Shown here piece after piece: positions 1 through 11,973 of a DNA stretch of 64,000 bases. The notes beneath the pieces were generated by a model, which saw only the letters and a list, made by a program, of their open reading frames with translations, made no database searches and had not been told where the DNA came from. Position numbers and translations under genes: made by a program. This stretch comes from Brevipalpus yothersi (Eukaryota; Arthropoda; Arachnida; Trombidiformes; Tenuipalpidae), in the NCBI GenBank assembly GCA_003956705.1, contig QZCP01000111.1, positions 43,856-107,855 of the forward strand, read 5' to 3'. Each line of letters starts with the position of its first letter. Position 1 is the first letter of the stretch.

Positions 1-1714
1 TCGCTCTTTCTCTCTCTCTGGAATAGAGATGGAGAAGCTCCAGTTGAAATCAAATTCAGATCTCATGATCAGTATAAAATAAAGATGTCGAAGCGATTAG
101 TTGATGTGGAATTCATTCGATGTGTTTTCATTAAAATTCTGTAATTGACTTACATCTGGATGAAGAAGGAATTTGATGTTGGAAATGAGAGTGAAAGAGT
201 GGAAGAGGAGGAGAAGAAGGCAAGGAAGTGGGAACATGAAGGGTTGATTAAAGATGAGAATGCAACAGAGAAGATAGGAGAAACCATAATTTAGCTTAAT
301 CAACTCTCATGAATGCAAAGTAGTTGCTAAAACTGTCGATCAATATTCATCATCATTTCCCTCCTTTCTCTCTCTCCCTTCCTCTTTTACTCTTCTTGCA
401 GCATCCCAAAACTCTTCATCGCTTAAATAAGAGTTAGATAATCAAGCAAATGTGGCTTGTGAAGAGGAGCTGCTAAGTACCCAAGTTATTAGTGACAAGA
501 TTTGTTGAAATAGTCATCATAAAACGCTGTATAGTTCATTGAATTCTCGTTCACCTCCCAATGAGAACATCATTTTTTTCCCTCTCTTCGCCACTTGATC
601 ACGTTTGAGGACGAAGTCAACATTTTTCCAGGATGAGGAAGAGAGAAAGAGAGAGAGAGTCAAAACTTCATTTTCGTGCTTGATGGTCATATTGGATGTT
701 GTTTCCATGGAAAAAGAAGCGATAGAATATGAGTTCAAGTTATGATGATGATCACTTGTATTAGTGATCATCTCATCATTCAACCATCAGTACGGATCTT
801 AATATGAGAGGAAGAGAGAGAGAGAGAGGGAGAAAGTGATGCTGGCCATGAATCGATAGATGAGTACATATATTACTCTCTCTCTCTCTCTTACTTTCCT
901 TCTCTTTCTCATCATCACCTCTCATCCCCATCTTTCCGTTCATCCGCATCTTCATTCACTCACTCATCACCTTTTTTCCTCATCTTCAGCTTCACATACT
1001 TTCTCTTCACTCTATTTCATTTTTCACTTCTCTTGATTCTTTCTTCTTTTTCTTCTTCCATCTCCACTTTCTTCTCCAAATCCTGATTGGATCATCTTTC
1101 ATCATGAGTTTTTTGTTCCTATGACAACTATGAAATTACTCACATCCAAAAGGATGGAGAGAAAGAAATAAAAAAAAAGATGAAGATAAGAAAAATAAGA
1201 TGAACTAGACAGCCAGATAACATCAATATCCTCTCTTGAATTTACTCACTCATGTGATGTTTTGTTGGCTGCTGTCTCTACACATCATTCTCATCACCTT
1301 GGCAAAAAAAATTTCTATCTCCTTTTACATTGTAGATCACTGATAATTCTGTAGACTTGAAAGAATGGTTCAAAACTTTCTTCCATTCGGGATATACCAT
1401 CTGATTTTGCTCAAAGTTCACTCTCCAATTTTAGTTGATTCTCATTCCATTTCGAATAATCTATGGAAGTATTTCCTCGTACTCTGGAAATTCTCATTGA
1501 CTCTATACACTACTTCTTCCCTTGCATGAAGGTTTCCCCAAAATTTGATGCCATAATAGCTACATGTTCATGAATGATAGTTCAAATATACAATTTTAGC
1601 TAGCATTCTCTTTTGATTCACAAAATTACCAAGTTGCATGCACTCAATCGCTTTGTGGTTAGTATCTGGCTCATGAAACATTCACTCATTCCGCATCCAT
1701 TTCCCGCCAGTATT

Positions 1715-1770
<56 letters not shown>

Positions 1771-4309
1771 AGATAGGCTTTTACTAGAGTGAAGATAGAG
1801 GATATTGTTTCTGGTTTTCAAGCTTATTTCCTATCTTCTTTTCACCGATTAAGTTACATAAACAAGAGATGGAGAGAGAGAGACTCATTCAACTGATGAG
1901 TAAAAGAGAGAGGTTAATTGAAAATGAGATCGCACAGCTAGTGATAGTGAGCTGTTTATAAAAGCAATTGTTTTTCAATTTCTTCTATGGGAATAAAACA
2001 AAACCATTCCGGAATTTGAGCCCCGCAAGGTGTAATGATACGTCTATTGGGAAATTATCATTCTATCTAATGAAAGGCGGATCACTTGATAGAGAACAAA
2101 TAAATGAAACTATTCAGTTCTGCCATGGAAAGTTCAAAGTATCGAATAAAAAAGCGGAACAGAGTGTTATAAAAAGGACCTGCTAATATGGATGTTCAAG
2201 GGAAAATTACTCACAAATTTCATTGGAGGATGGAGATTCTTGAGCATAAATGCTGATCGTAAAAAATATCAGTATCAAAATACAAGTAGTCATAACCAAT
2301 CAAAACATCAAAAGTTAATTTTTGTAAATGATGATGATAATGATGTGACAATAATTGACACTTAAACAATGTATAATTGTTCGACTAGGTTGACTCAATT
2401 AAAAAACATATTTACACTAGCAGAATGGAGCATTTTTTATCACAAATTTTGGGAAAAAATTCGATGAGATGAGTATTGGCAGATAGGAATTCATTTCACT
2501 TAGGATCGAGGATAAATTTATGAAAAGATCACTCAGCAAATTAACTTTTGTTTTGGGAAAAAATTTTGTTTTCTAACACTCTCACATGAGAAAAATTGAA
2601 AAATTTGAAAAAAAGTATCGAAAATCCCAAGATAATTGAACACTCAAAACTGATAGTATGTCATTTCGAGCAATACTATCGTTGATCAAATGAATTGAAA
2701 TCTTTGCTAAATCACTTTTTTTGCCAACGAATAAATCGAATCATTCACCAATGTTCTATCCATCAAATGATACCGGTTCACCGGTAAAGTTCAATCCAAA
2801 TGGATATAAACACTATAGTGTCACTGACCATTGAACCCACCCGAAAGATTATATCGTCAGTTGTGGGTCATCATCATGGAAAAAAAAGTTCACAACAACA
2901 GAAGCAACACTTCGCAGTTGGATAAACGATAATGATGACAATATTCTTGTGTATATGTGTGTATGTGCCTCTTCCACTAGTATACTAATCGACTCACTGG
3001 CTTTAGACATGTGGAAATGTTCATGCTGGACTGATGATTCGGCTTCTCTCTCTCTCTTTCTCTTTTTCTGTCTCCCATGAACATCCTCTCACTATTGCAT
3101 TCTCCCAGTACGAGAAGCTGAATCGTGAGATATTCGAAAACTTTTCTGATCATTCGCAAAACCATGCGGGACGAAGCTTGCTTCCGCGCAATCGATGCCC
3201 CGGTATTTCATAACGGTTTATTCTATCAGCATCTTCTCCCGGTAACAGTAGCTAGTAGCTAGCATTCTGTAGGTATGTATTCTTGTCAGCCACCTTCAAA
3301 GTTCTGTAAGGCAAAAAAGTGGTTGAGTAAAGCTTTCCTTTTTTCCTTTTCTCTGCTCATCATCACAACCCCAGAGCTGTGTATACTTGATGCTGACTTT
3401 TGCAACTTGATGTTTGCCTTCTTTTCGTTTCCTGAATAGCTAGCAAAAAGTAAACGATATAAATAAAGTTACTCTTGCCTTCGATATTCCCATCACATCA
3501 TGCATATTGGACACTATTTTCCTCACTTTACCAGCTCATTGATAGTCAGTAAGATTATGGTAGCATCATGGAGGGCTTATAATGTGTTAAGAATGAATAA
3601 TGCTTGGTGACCATTGTGAGAGGTTATTGTTATGCTCATCATTTTCGGTTCCCTCTGACCAAGAGTTCAATCACATGAAAGATGATTGGAATGAGCTATA
3701 ACTTGGAGAGAATAATTTTCTTAACGATAGAATAGCCTTCGGTCAGGAGAAGATCTTTTTTGCCCAAAATTTGCAGGAAAATAGGCTTGAGGTCATCTTC
3801 CACATCGGTTCTTGGTGGAAATGAATGCATCTTGCCATGAACTCTCAGAATTACGAGAATTCAGTAGCTTTCTCTCTTTGTTCGACAGAGATTAGAATGA
3901 ACCATTTCTCATAATCATCTAGATATCAATTTTGGAAGAAATTCTATGGCCTCAACTCTAATTTCATCGAGTCTCTTGAGACGGTTAATTCATTCCAGAA
4001 AGTTGATTTCCACTATAAAAATTTAAGAAAACATTGGAGCATCTCGACATGTAATTTTTTCTTGCTTGCCAAATTTTTCGTTTCACTAGAAATTGATAAA
4101 CAGAAACAAGTCAAATATTCAGGAAGACTTTGTTGTTACTATGATCAAAATGAATGATGAGATTTTTTTGTAGTTAGATAAATATAATTTGCACGAAGAA
4201 ACATTAGCAAAAATAAATTAAGATCTTGTTCTCAATCGTCCAATACATTGGGTAAGATTGTTCACAGTAAAAATAAGCTCACTCCGTCAACACGTACAGA
4301 GTCAACGAC
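1..4309. other. Intergenic region, no gene recognised
   Basis: No convincing gene was found in these 4.3 kb. The sequence is AT-rich with many short TC/GA tracts, one long TC array (1718-1769) and scattered homopolymers. The short open frames here are either translations of the GA/TC arrays (Glu-Arg repeats on the minus strand near 1620-1820) or random hydrophobic frames without splice or family support. A 16-bp palindrome at 2771-2786 is the only compact structure noticed. It could hold regulatory sequence or the 3' UTR of EXOC1 at its right end, but no poly(A) signal for that gene was identified with confidence. Confidence 0.6.
1718..1769. repeat. (TC)n microsatellite
   Basis: An uninterrupted TC dinucleotide array of about 52 bp, the first of some twenty long GA/TC arrays in the window. 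Confidence 0.97.
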
Positions 4310-6720
4310 TCAATGTGATTGGGCGATATCTGAAAATACTTGCAGGATATCATTAATTGTAAAGGAAAGGCTTATATTAGCATCTGGATAGCAGCGTTCA
4401 ATCATTTCCTGCAATATTTTATATTGGGAAATAAACTCTTCCTGCATGGATCGCCAGAGTACTTGTGTGAGGGTTGAATCTGACTCTGATATATGTTTTT
4501 CCACTTTTCTGTACATCTCCTCCAAACCTTTTCTCACTTCTTTGAGACTGCAATCTTTTATAACTTTTCGAAGTTCTTGTTTACTGTAAGCCAATTGATA
4601 GCCAACCTCTTCAGCTTTAACACCTTGTGAAACTTTCATTTGGACACCTTCGAAAAAAATATTCAATTTCTCTAAAGGTCGACCAAAGTATTTGGCCACA
4701 TATTCTTTGAGCGATTCATTATAACGTTTCTTGGCTTCTTTTCGTTCATTATCGAGACACTGAATTTTGAGAGTCCATAAAACATTGTTTAGATAGTGAT
4801 AATTTTCCAAACGAATAATTTCACTAGGAGTTTTATGATGTTCCAATGATAATCGATCAACAGTCTCGAACATGGTTTGCATCAACGATGTGTACCATCG
4901 ATCAATGTCAGTTCGCCGGGCTGATATGCCCTTAAAAACGCTTTCCGCTTGTTTGGCAAACTGTTCGAATCCTTTTATGAATGAAAAAACACCGCACTTC
5001 TGTTTCTTGGGTACCTTGCTTTCCTCAATTGAAGTTCTCTGTGCTTGCATAAACTTGTCAAAATTACGCTTCACTTGAATTAGTATGGTACCATAAGTTT
5101 TGGCCAAAAAACTGCCAGCATCTTGGGTAGATAGAACATGTTGTGTTAGCCTCGCAAGTAAATACATGGAATATAAACCATCTAGACGATCATAATAAGC
5201 TACAAAATTGGAAAATTCAAGTTCAAGCTTAAAAAATATATCCGCCATACGCTGTCTCAGGGCTTCAGAACGCTTCGGTTCACTCATTTCACTACTACTT
5301 TGACTAGGATTTGATGGAGATGGACTGACTGATATTGAGGCACTTTGGGATGTCCACGAAGAATTTCGTCGATGATGACCACCGCTGCCACTACTGCTTC
5401 CGAGACCAGAATGCATTGTAACCGATCCTTCAATATCAAAAAAATCGATACAAAACTGTTGTTCCATCAAACAGTATGGATCAATTGCTGTGAGCATTTT
5501 TTCGATGCACGAATCAAATTCTTCCCACTCGGTAAAACTAAGATCGGAGCTTCTAGAAATAGAATCTGCCATATCAGATGGATTGGATGAAGTGCCAAAG
5601 TTAGCGTTATATCTTAATCCCTCGGATCCGACAACATTGAAAACTCGCCGCTTCTTCTCATTAGAATCACCACTTGAGAGTGTATTACGAGAACCAGAGA
5701 GCTTGTCACGAACAATTTCAAAGTAAGCACGTATTTCAGCTTCATATATAACACGTACACGTTCAACATATCCTTCCACAAGTTTAACATACGCTCCACG
5801 ACAATTACTTTTAGCCCATTTTACCAACGGAGAGAATGGCAATAGTATACTGTGCATGATTTGATGGGATGGTAAGGATAAATCTCTGGGATTTATGCTG
5901 TTCATAATGTTTTCACTGTATTGTGTGATGGCAGAATCAAATTCTTTGAGAATGTATTGGCATAATCGTTCGGCAAATTTGCTCTGGATAGATTCAAGTT
6001 TACTTTTCTGCTCTTGAACTGCATATAGATGATTCAAGGCTGGATGTATACTGGCGTGGAGACAGTCTGTCAGAGCGTTAGCAGCAGAAAGTGCATCATA
6101 GATACCATCTCTAGTAGAAATATCACCAAATAGAAATCTTTCTTGATTGGGTGGAAACTTTAATCGAGTGATAAGAGATTCCAATTCATCTTTAAGCTTA
6201 CGACGATTCTCATTTTCAATTTGATATAGGTTCTCTTTCTCTTGCACTTGTAGAACGATATCACGAACATTACCCAAACGACTTTGTGATGTATCAATTA
6301 ATTTGGCCACCTCTTTGGTTTCCTTGATAACATCTTCAATACTCGCCAAAACACTCTCTATACGAGCAGCTGAATCCATGATATCATGTATATTTCGAAA
6401 ATCAAGTGAAGATACTTCTTTGGTATACTTTTCGGTAAGAATTTTAGCATTTGCCGCTGGTAGTCCACTTTCGGCTATCAAATGTTTCAAATCAGCTTCT
6501 TCTCGTGCTGATAGTGCAACAAACACTTCATTCTCACCAAGAGACTCTGGTTCACCTGGAAAGGAAGAGAGATTCAAAAAACAATATAATACACACACAT
6601 AAGTTGATGATGATAAATTGTTGATCAAATCAAATCTTAGAATTCAATCGACAAAATAAGTATATTTCACAAAACACACTTTCAATTTATACTCAACATA
6701 CCTGGACTTTTGGAATCCAT
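4310..6720 (-). CDS. EXOC1: Exocyst complex component 1 (Sec3), form without the N-terminal PH-like domain
   Basis: This subunit of the octameric exocyst tethers secretory vesicles to the plasma membrane. Two exons are supported: 6702-6720 (start ATG at 6720-6718, donor GTATGT) and 4310-6555 (acceptor TTTCCAG). They join in frame to give 754 aa. The recognised order matches EXOC1: a coiled-coil region (about residues 50-130, with NIHDIMDSAARIESVL), a helical-rod middle, a Ser/Gly-rich linker with SGSGGHHRRNSS, and a highly conserved C-terminus (PLEKLNIFFEGV, YQLAYSKQELRKVIKDC, and the exact family ending IAQSH). An in-frame TAA lies just upstream of the chosen ATG, which supports the start. 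The PIP2/Rho-binding PH-like domain that normally opens Sec3 (human protein about 890 aa) is absent. Either a longer isoform starts further upstream or the protein is naturally shorter. The gene is divergent from Caprin. Confidence 0.93.
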
Positions 6721-7171
6721 GTTATAAATTTACTATCACAAAACGATACACCCCCACAACACTACAAATCAATTCTTAACATACTAATTGAAAATTTCAA
6801 GACAAGTCAGAGGAAATAATGACAATATATGAAAAATTGATCAATAAATACACACAATTATCATGACTAAATCATTTCATTCCATCATGAAATGATTCAT
6901 ATTTTTGCTTCAAAATACTTTCCAATACAACATCATAGGTGGCACTTTGGGAAGCGAAAATTTTTCTTTTCACAAAGCAAAGTGTACAAGACTCTATTGT
7001 GTGTGTGTGTATGTGTGTTTTTTTGGCAAATCTTGTGATTTGATTTTCTTTAATTAATTAATTGAAAGTGATCATCACTATCTGTACCCTTTTTTCCATC
7101 CCCTCTCGTTTCAATTGTAATCATTGTAATCAATTTCACACAGTGGGTGAGGTATACGTTCTCGTCTTACT
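6721..7171. promoter_or_regulatory. Divergent promoter interval between EXOC1 and Caprin
   Basis: The two start codons are divergent and only about 450 bp apart, so this stretch must hold both 5' UTRs and core promoters, or one bidirectional promoter. No clear TATA box was identified for either gene. A sequence at 6937-6945 (AGGTGGCAC) resembles the core of arthropod CTCF sites, and a short TG-rich tract follows near 7000. The assignment comes from gene layout, not from a proven element. Confidence 0.6.
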
Positions 7172-10100
7172 ATGCCTTCAATCTCCAACTCAAAGGTTGA
7201 AAAACAACCATCTCTGGACATTCAAGAGCCTCAATCTAAAGTTCAACTTTTGATTGAAAATAAGATTCGTAATTTGGAAAAGCGAAAGGTAATTATCGAA
7301 ACATTCTTATTATTATACACCTGTGTATACACACACTTTTTTTGCTGAACATTTTATCATCTCTAAAACACTGTCAACACCAAACGATATTCACTGCCTG
7401 TGAATGTGTGTGTGTGAGTTAAGATGTTCCCAAGTGATGATGATTCACGTTCATTGCTCCGTATATATATATATGCATGCCTTGATGGCCGAATGTTAAT
7501 CATCATCACCATCACTGAGTGATTAGTATCAGCTAAACACTACTGCCATTGCCACACTCATTCAGTGTCTCTGTGTTGGATACTTTTCTTCTTCTCACAT
7601 CTCTCTCTGTCTTCATTTTCCCATGTGTGTGTGAATGTCTAGGTGTAATATGATGAACCTAGTATACTATAAACGTTGTAAGAGAGCGGCATTAGAACAA
7701 TAGACACACACACACACAGAGGGACCGTCTCTTGTGTGTGTGTTGATGTTGAAGCATTTCAATCCTCATCACTTTTTTTTCTTCTCCAAACAAAGAAATT
7801 CAATTCTCTTTCCCCTCTCTCTCACACACACTTGTAATTACCCTCTCCTAGGCTAGGCTAAAGAATGTATGTGTGTGTGTGATGATGATGTCAAGTTTGA
7901 TTGCTCTCTTGATAGTGGAGCTGATGCCCAATCATATTGATATCACTTCTGACTGATGTTGGCAGTATTCAATACTGAGTATTCGCTGGCTTACGGTGTG
8001 TGAATGTGTGTGTGTGTGTGTGTTATGTATGCTTATGTTGGCATTTACAGGCAACGTTTGAGGACAACGTGTTATGTAATCAAATAAAAAATAGTTACCA
8101 TTTGGTGTACTAAATGTACAAATTTTCGATCCTTTTTGAAACTGTATGGAAAAGTGAAGATAAACATTTTTCCATCTTACTCATTTGTATCAACATGTTA
8201 CATCGATGATCTGATATCTAATAATAGACCCTTTTTTCGCTCTCTTTCTCACTCTATGTTATCATTTTGATTATATACACACGCACACACATATAGTCTC
8301 GACTTGAACAGCTTGAAGAGGAACGAAAATCTGGTAAAGAATTGAATCAAGATCAGCGTAAAGCCATAAAAAAGTATGAAGAAGTGGTTGAGATGCTTGA
8401 ATTCTTCAAAGAATTCAAGAAGAGTGTTCAAGCTATCTTTAGTGAGGTGAGTCATCAATCAGATATTATGAAAACTTCTTCTCCCATTACAATTAATTAT
8501 TTTACCATGCAAAAAAAACATATCTAATTGTTTCTTCTTCCTTTTTCCATTGATGTACATTAACAGTACAACAGGGCACTGAAAGAAAAAACAGCTAAAG
8601 AAAATAAGCTCAGGCATCATAAAGAGCTGGAAAGACTTCGGACAATCATTCTCTTTCAAGATGTTCTCAACTCTGTCACCCGAGATACAGTTCGTAATGA
8701 CTTTTTGAATGGAACTAATGGAGCGATCGTAAGTATTGTTTATCTTTGTTGCTATGTCTTCCACAGTAAAAATCTGTATTTTTGAAATCGATAACTCAAT
8801 TGCCCTCTCTTTTTTCTCTCTTTTTCTCTATAGCAATTAGCGCCAGAGAAGTTAAATCATCTAGAGGAGCTTAATAAAGTCGTTCATCTCGATAGGACCC
8901 GTACTGATGTAGCTCTCACAAAGCAAATCAACCAAGTTGCTGAGAGATATATGTCTCTTGTCGAGGGTAAAAAGACACCTGAAGTAATCAAAGGAGTAAC
9001 TTACGAAGAAATCAAAGAAACTTTAACAGTCATTAATGATTGTGGTTATCTCGACTCTAAAACCAAGAAAACCAATTCAAACAGCTCCTCGGTGGCCCCC
9101 TCGACAGCTATTAAACCAACACCAGTAGCTCCTGCATCATCTGCTCCAAGTCAACACTCAGTAGAAAGACAGGAAGGGTAAGATCGGCCAAACCAATACA
9201 CCCAATAGTCAACTCGTTCTCTATCCACCTTTTTCCTCGCACTCTACCATTTTTTGGTCTCACCTCATTGGTTATGACTTATACACTTCCCCAGCTCATG
9301 TGATTTTTTTCACTACCTTCTCTTTGAATCTTTTTATATAAGAAATTTTTTCTAACAAATACGTGTCATTCATCTCCACTTCTCATGAAAGGTAGTAAAA
9401 TACTGTAATGGCTATTGACAGACGTGAAAATCCTCCAAGTTAAAGCGTCTAACTCTTAGGCTCTATTCGGAAAACGATCACGAGTTTTCTCCTCATGATC
9501 ATATTAGTTCATGAATTTGCTTGCTTCTGTCTTCATTCGAATCACTATTTTTCTGCTTATTCAATTGATAATCAATTCATGGAGTATAATTTTTTCTAAC
9601 ATACTTTTACTTCTTCCAGGACAACATCCGTGACCAGCTCCTATGAAACCACCAAGCACCAGCATCACTCTCAGCAGTCTACGCAACAGCAGCCCAATGC
9701 TATTTCTAGTGATATCCACACATCAAGAAGTAATGATATGAACACTCAGAGCGTAGGAGTTAAGCAATACACTCAAAGTAAGTGTGATTTAAGATGGTGT
9801 ACCGGTTATTAATGGGTATACATGGGTCGATTGAAGATGAAGATTATCATTCTAAAACTTCTATCTGTTTATTGCAGAGTCTCGACTCGAAGGTGCCCCT
9901 CACATGGATCCTGCTGTTTTAGCTATGGGACCAGTACCATCTTACCCTCCGACTTTTGGAAACAAACAGGCTGTTGAAGCTTTAGCGGCACAGTTATCTG
10001 GTATTCCTATGTCATCTGCCTCAATGTCTTCTAAAGGAGTAACAATTTATGAAACTACTGGTGGACACCAACCAATACCTTCTCAAACATTCACCAACCA

Positions 10101-10719
10101 GAGGTTTGCGGCTATGATGACAGGGGGAACATACGTTCAACCAGTTCATCCATCCATGTTGCCGGCTTCCTCGTTCAGTATCCAAAATCCAGGAATAGCG
10201 ATGTCTGGACAGAATACGATGGGCTCACATCATAATGTTACAGACCACCAGCAGCTCCACCAGCAACAGATGGGAATGATTGATCCAAATTCCGCCGGGT
10301 CTAATCAGGGGCAGCCGATGATGGGAGGTGGATTAACGTCTCAAACTATTGGTGGATACGAATCTGAAGCAACATTCACTCAATTTCAAGCCCCAGTTGA
10401 TACCAATCGAGGCAATCAAGCCGCTAGTCGAGATAAGCAAAACTTTCACGATGATGGTAGTGGCTTTGGTTCCCACTATGGTCAGTATCGTCGTAATCCT
10501 CGTGGTGGAGGTGGTAATAGAGGATCTGGCAATCAAGGTGGTCAGCGTTCTGGTAATCGATCGTATCAGCCCATGAACGGTTACAGCTCTCGTAGCAACA
10601 ATCGTGGTGGTGGCGGCCCAGGTCAAGGTGGTATGGTGCGATCTAGTAGGCCCAAACAAGGTGTACCGCAGCAAGAAAATAGAAACATGGCAAACTCTGC
10701 GAACTGGCTTGGCCAGTAA
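7172..10719 (+). CDS. Caprin: Caprin (cytoplasmic activation/proliferation-associated protein), RNA-granule protein
   Basis: Caprin binds mRNA and works with G3BP/Rasputin and FMR1 in stress and neuronal RNA granules and in translational control. Six exons join in frame: 7172-7288, 8297-8446, 8567-8728, 8834-9177, 9620-9777 and 9878-10719 (590 aa, stop TAA). All introns are GT..AG. The N-terminal homology region spans residues ~28-225: IENKIRNLEKRK, then ELNQDQRKAIKKYEEVVEML, matching the LNQDQ..A..KYQEV block of human CAPRIN1, then LRTIILFQDVLNSV. The C-terminal half is Gln/Ser/Pro-rich and ends in RG-, RGG- and GGG-rich RNA-binding sequence (about residues 500-570). The start is the first ATG preceding the homology block. 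Introns carry TG and TC tracts. Antisense frames over the RG-rich exon are shadows. Confidence 0.95.
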
Positions 10720-11086
10720 GGCAGAGCTTTTTCCAGTGGAAAGAAAAAAATTCTGAGGAGTCAGTAAAATAACAGAAAAAAATACACACACCACAAAAAC
10801 ACATACACACCACGCACACACAGCGTCTCTGTCTATCCTCTCTATTTTCTTGCTATTCTCTTACCTTGTTCCTCTACCAACTTAGAATAATAATACATAC
10901 TTGGCCAGCCAAAAAAAATACCAACTTCATTTGACAGAACGATAGAGAGAAAATTTTCTCACACTTCACCTCTTTTCTCTTCCTCTTGCTCTTCTTCTCT
11001 TCTCTTCTTCTCTTCTCTTCTCTCTCCTTCTATTCTCCTTTTCTGTTTTCCTACGTCCTATTTTTCATGTGGATTGTCCAGAGAGA

Positions 11087-11092
11087 AATAAA
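11087..11092 (+). terminator. Poly(A) signal AATAAA for Caprin
   Basis: A canonical AATAAA lies about 370 nt after the Caprin stop, following a pyrimidine-rich 3' UTR with CA and TC tracts. No other canonical hexamer was noted before the LYRM1 start, so this is the likely 3' processing signal. Confidence 0.6.
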
Positions 11093-11581
11093 AACGATTC
11101 GCTCTTAGTGGAAAATGTTCCATTTATTATCAACACCATAATCATCATTTGAAGTGTATGTACATTAGAAACTCTCCGAAATCGGTAAAATTTGCTATAC
11201 ATTTACATGGTAACCATGTAAAATGTTACAATCAGATGATCTAATGATCTAATGATTTAACTGATCAAATATTTGATGATAGATGTTGTCATTGATCGTT
11301 CAGGTAAGAGAAAAAGAAAATAGAATTTATTTTCATGATGTAATCGCGATTGACATGGTGATCTTGGATCATGATCATGGTGATGATGGTGCACTTTTGA
11401 ATCAAGCGCGGCATGTTGAGCAAGTGTAATTGTTTTGCTTACATTATTGTCACATGTTTCTGCATCATATTCGAAACATTGACAATTTGGACACTATTTT
11501 TCGGTGTTGTTTGATTATTTAATTTTTGATTATCGATTAATGTGCTGATGATGTGCTATCGTGGGAAATGGTGTAGATGAT

Positions 11582-11890
11582 ATGGCTTCCTTGCGAAAAG
11601 AGGTTCTTGCTTTGTACAGAGAGCTGCTTCGATTGTCTCGAAAATGGAATCCAGCTGATATTGCCGATACACAAGCTCAACGGGAATACATCGAACGTGA
11701 AACACGATATTGGTTTCGAAAGAATCGTCATCTAACAGATGAAATGGAGATTAAAAATTTGTTACAAGAAACTCGAAAGCGTATTGAAATAGCTGAACAT
11801 TATGGAATAGCGTACGAAAGGCCGGCTCATTATCCAACTGGTTTGGTTCGAAAAGTTAAAAAGAAGTCAATTTATCCATCATCATCCTGA
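11582..11890 (+). CDS. LYRM1: LYR motif-containing protein 1
   Basis: A 102-aa member of the LYR (complex1_LYR) family of small mitochondrial matrix proteins, which act as adaptors for respiratory-complex assembly and Fe-S transfer with the acyl carrier protein. The LYR motif appears as VLALYRELLRLSRKW near residues 7-21, followed by RYWFRKNRHLTDEMEI and RIEIAEHYGIAYERPAHYP. These match human LYRM1 (VLGLYRSIFRLARKW, LFRKNKNLTD, RIEIGLHYKIPYPRPIH). The start is the ATG at 11582, since the frame upstream opens only on GTG. A second ATG (11577) overlaps out of frame. The coding sequence is a single exon in the window, and a GTAG just before the start could be an acceptor for a non-coding 5' exon. 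An AATAAA follows at 11968. Confidence 0.9.
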   Translation: MASLRKEVLALYRELLRLSRKWNPADIADTQAQREYIERETRYWFRKNRHLTDEMEIKNLLQETRKRIEIAEHYGIAYERPAHYPTGLVRKVKKKSIYPSSS

Positions 11891-11967
11891 TAAGGTGAGC
11901 AATTAATTCGATACTTTGTTCAAATGATTCATGCCACTTTTTTTCTTTTAGTGTTTGTGCAATTTTG

Positions 11968-11973
11968 AATAAA
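11968..11973 (+). terminator. Poly(A) signal AATAAA for LYRM1
   Basis: A canonical hexamer 78 nt downstream of the LYRM1 stop codon, at the expected distance for a short 3' UTR. Confidence 0.65.

Noticed and set aside
10333..10821. 162-codon minus-strand frame antisense to the last Caprin exon
   Set aside because: Shadow of the RG-rich coding exon; composition is Thr/Ile/Arg-rich low complexity and no family is recognisable.
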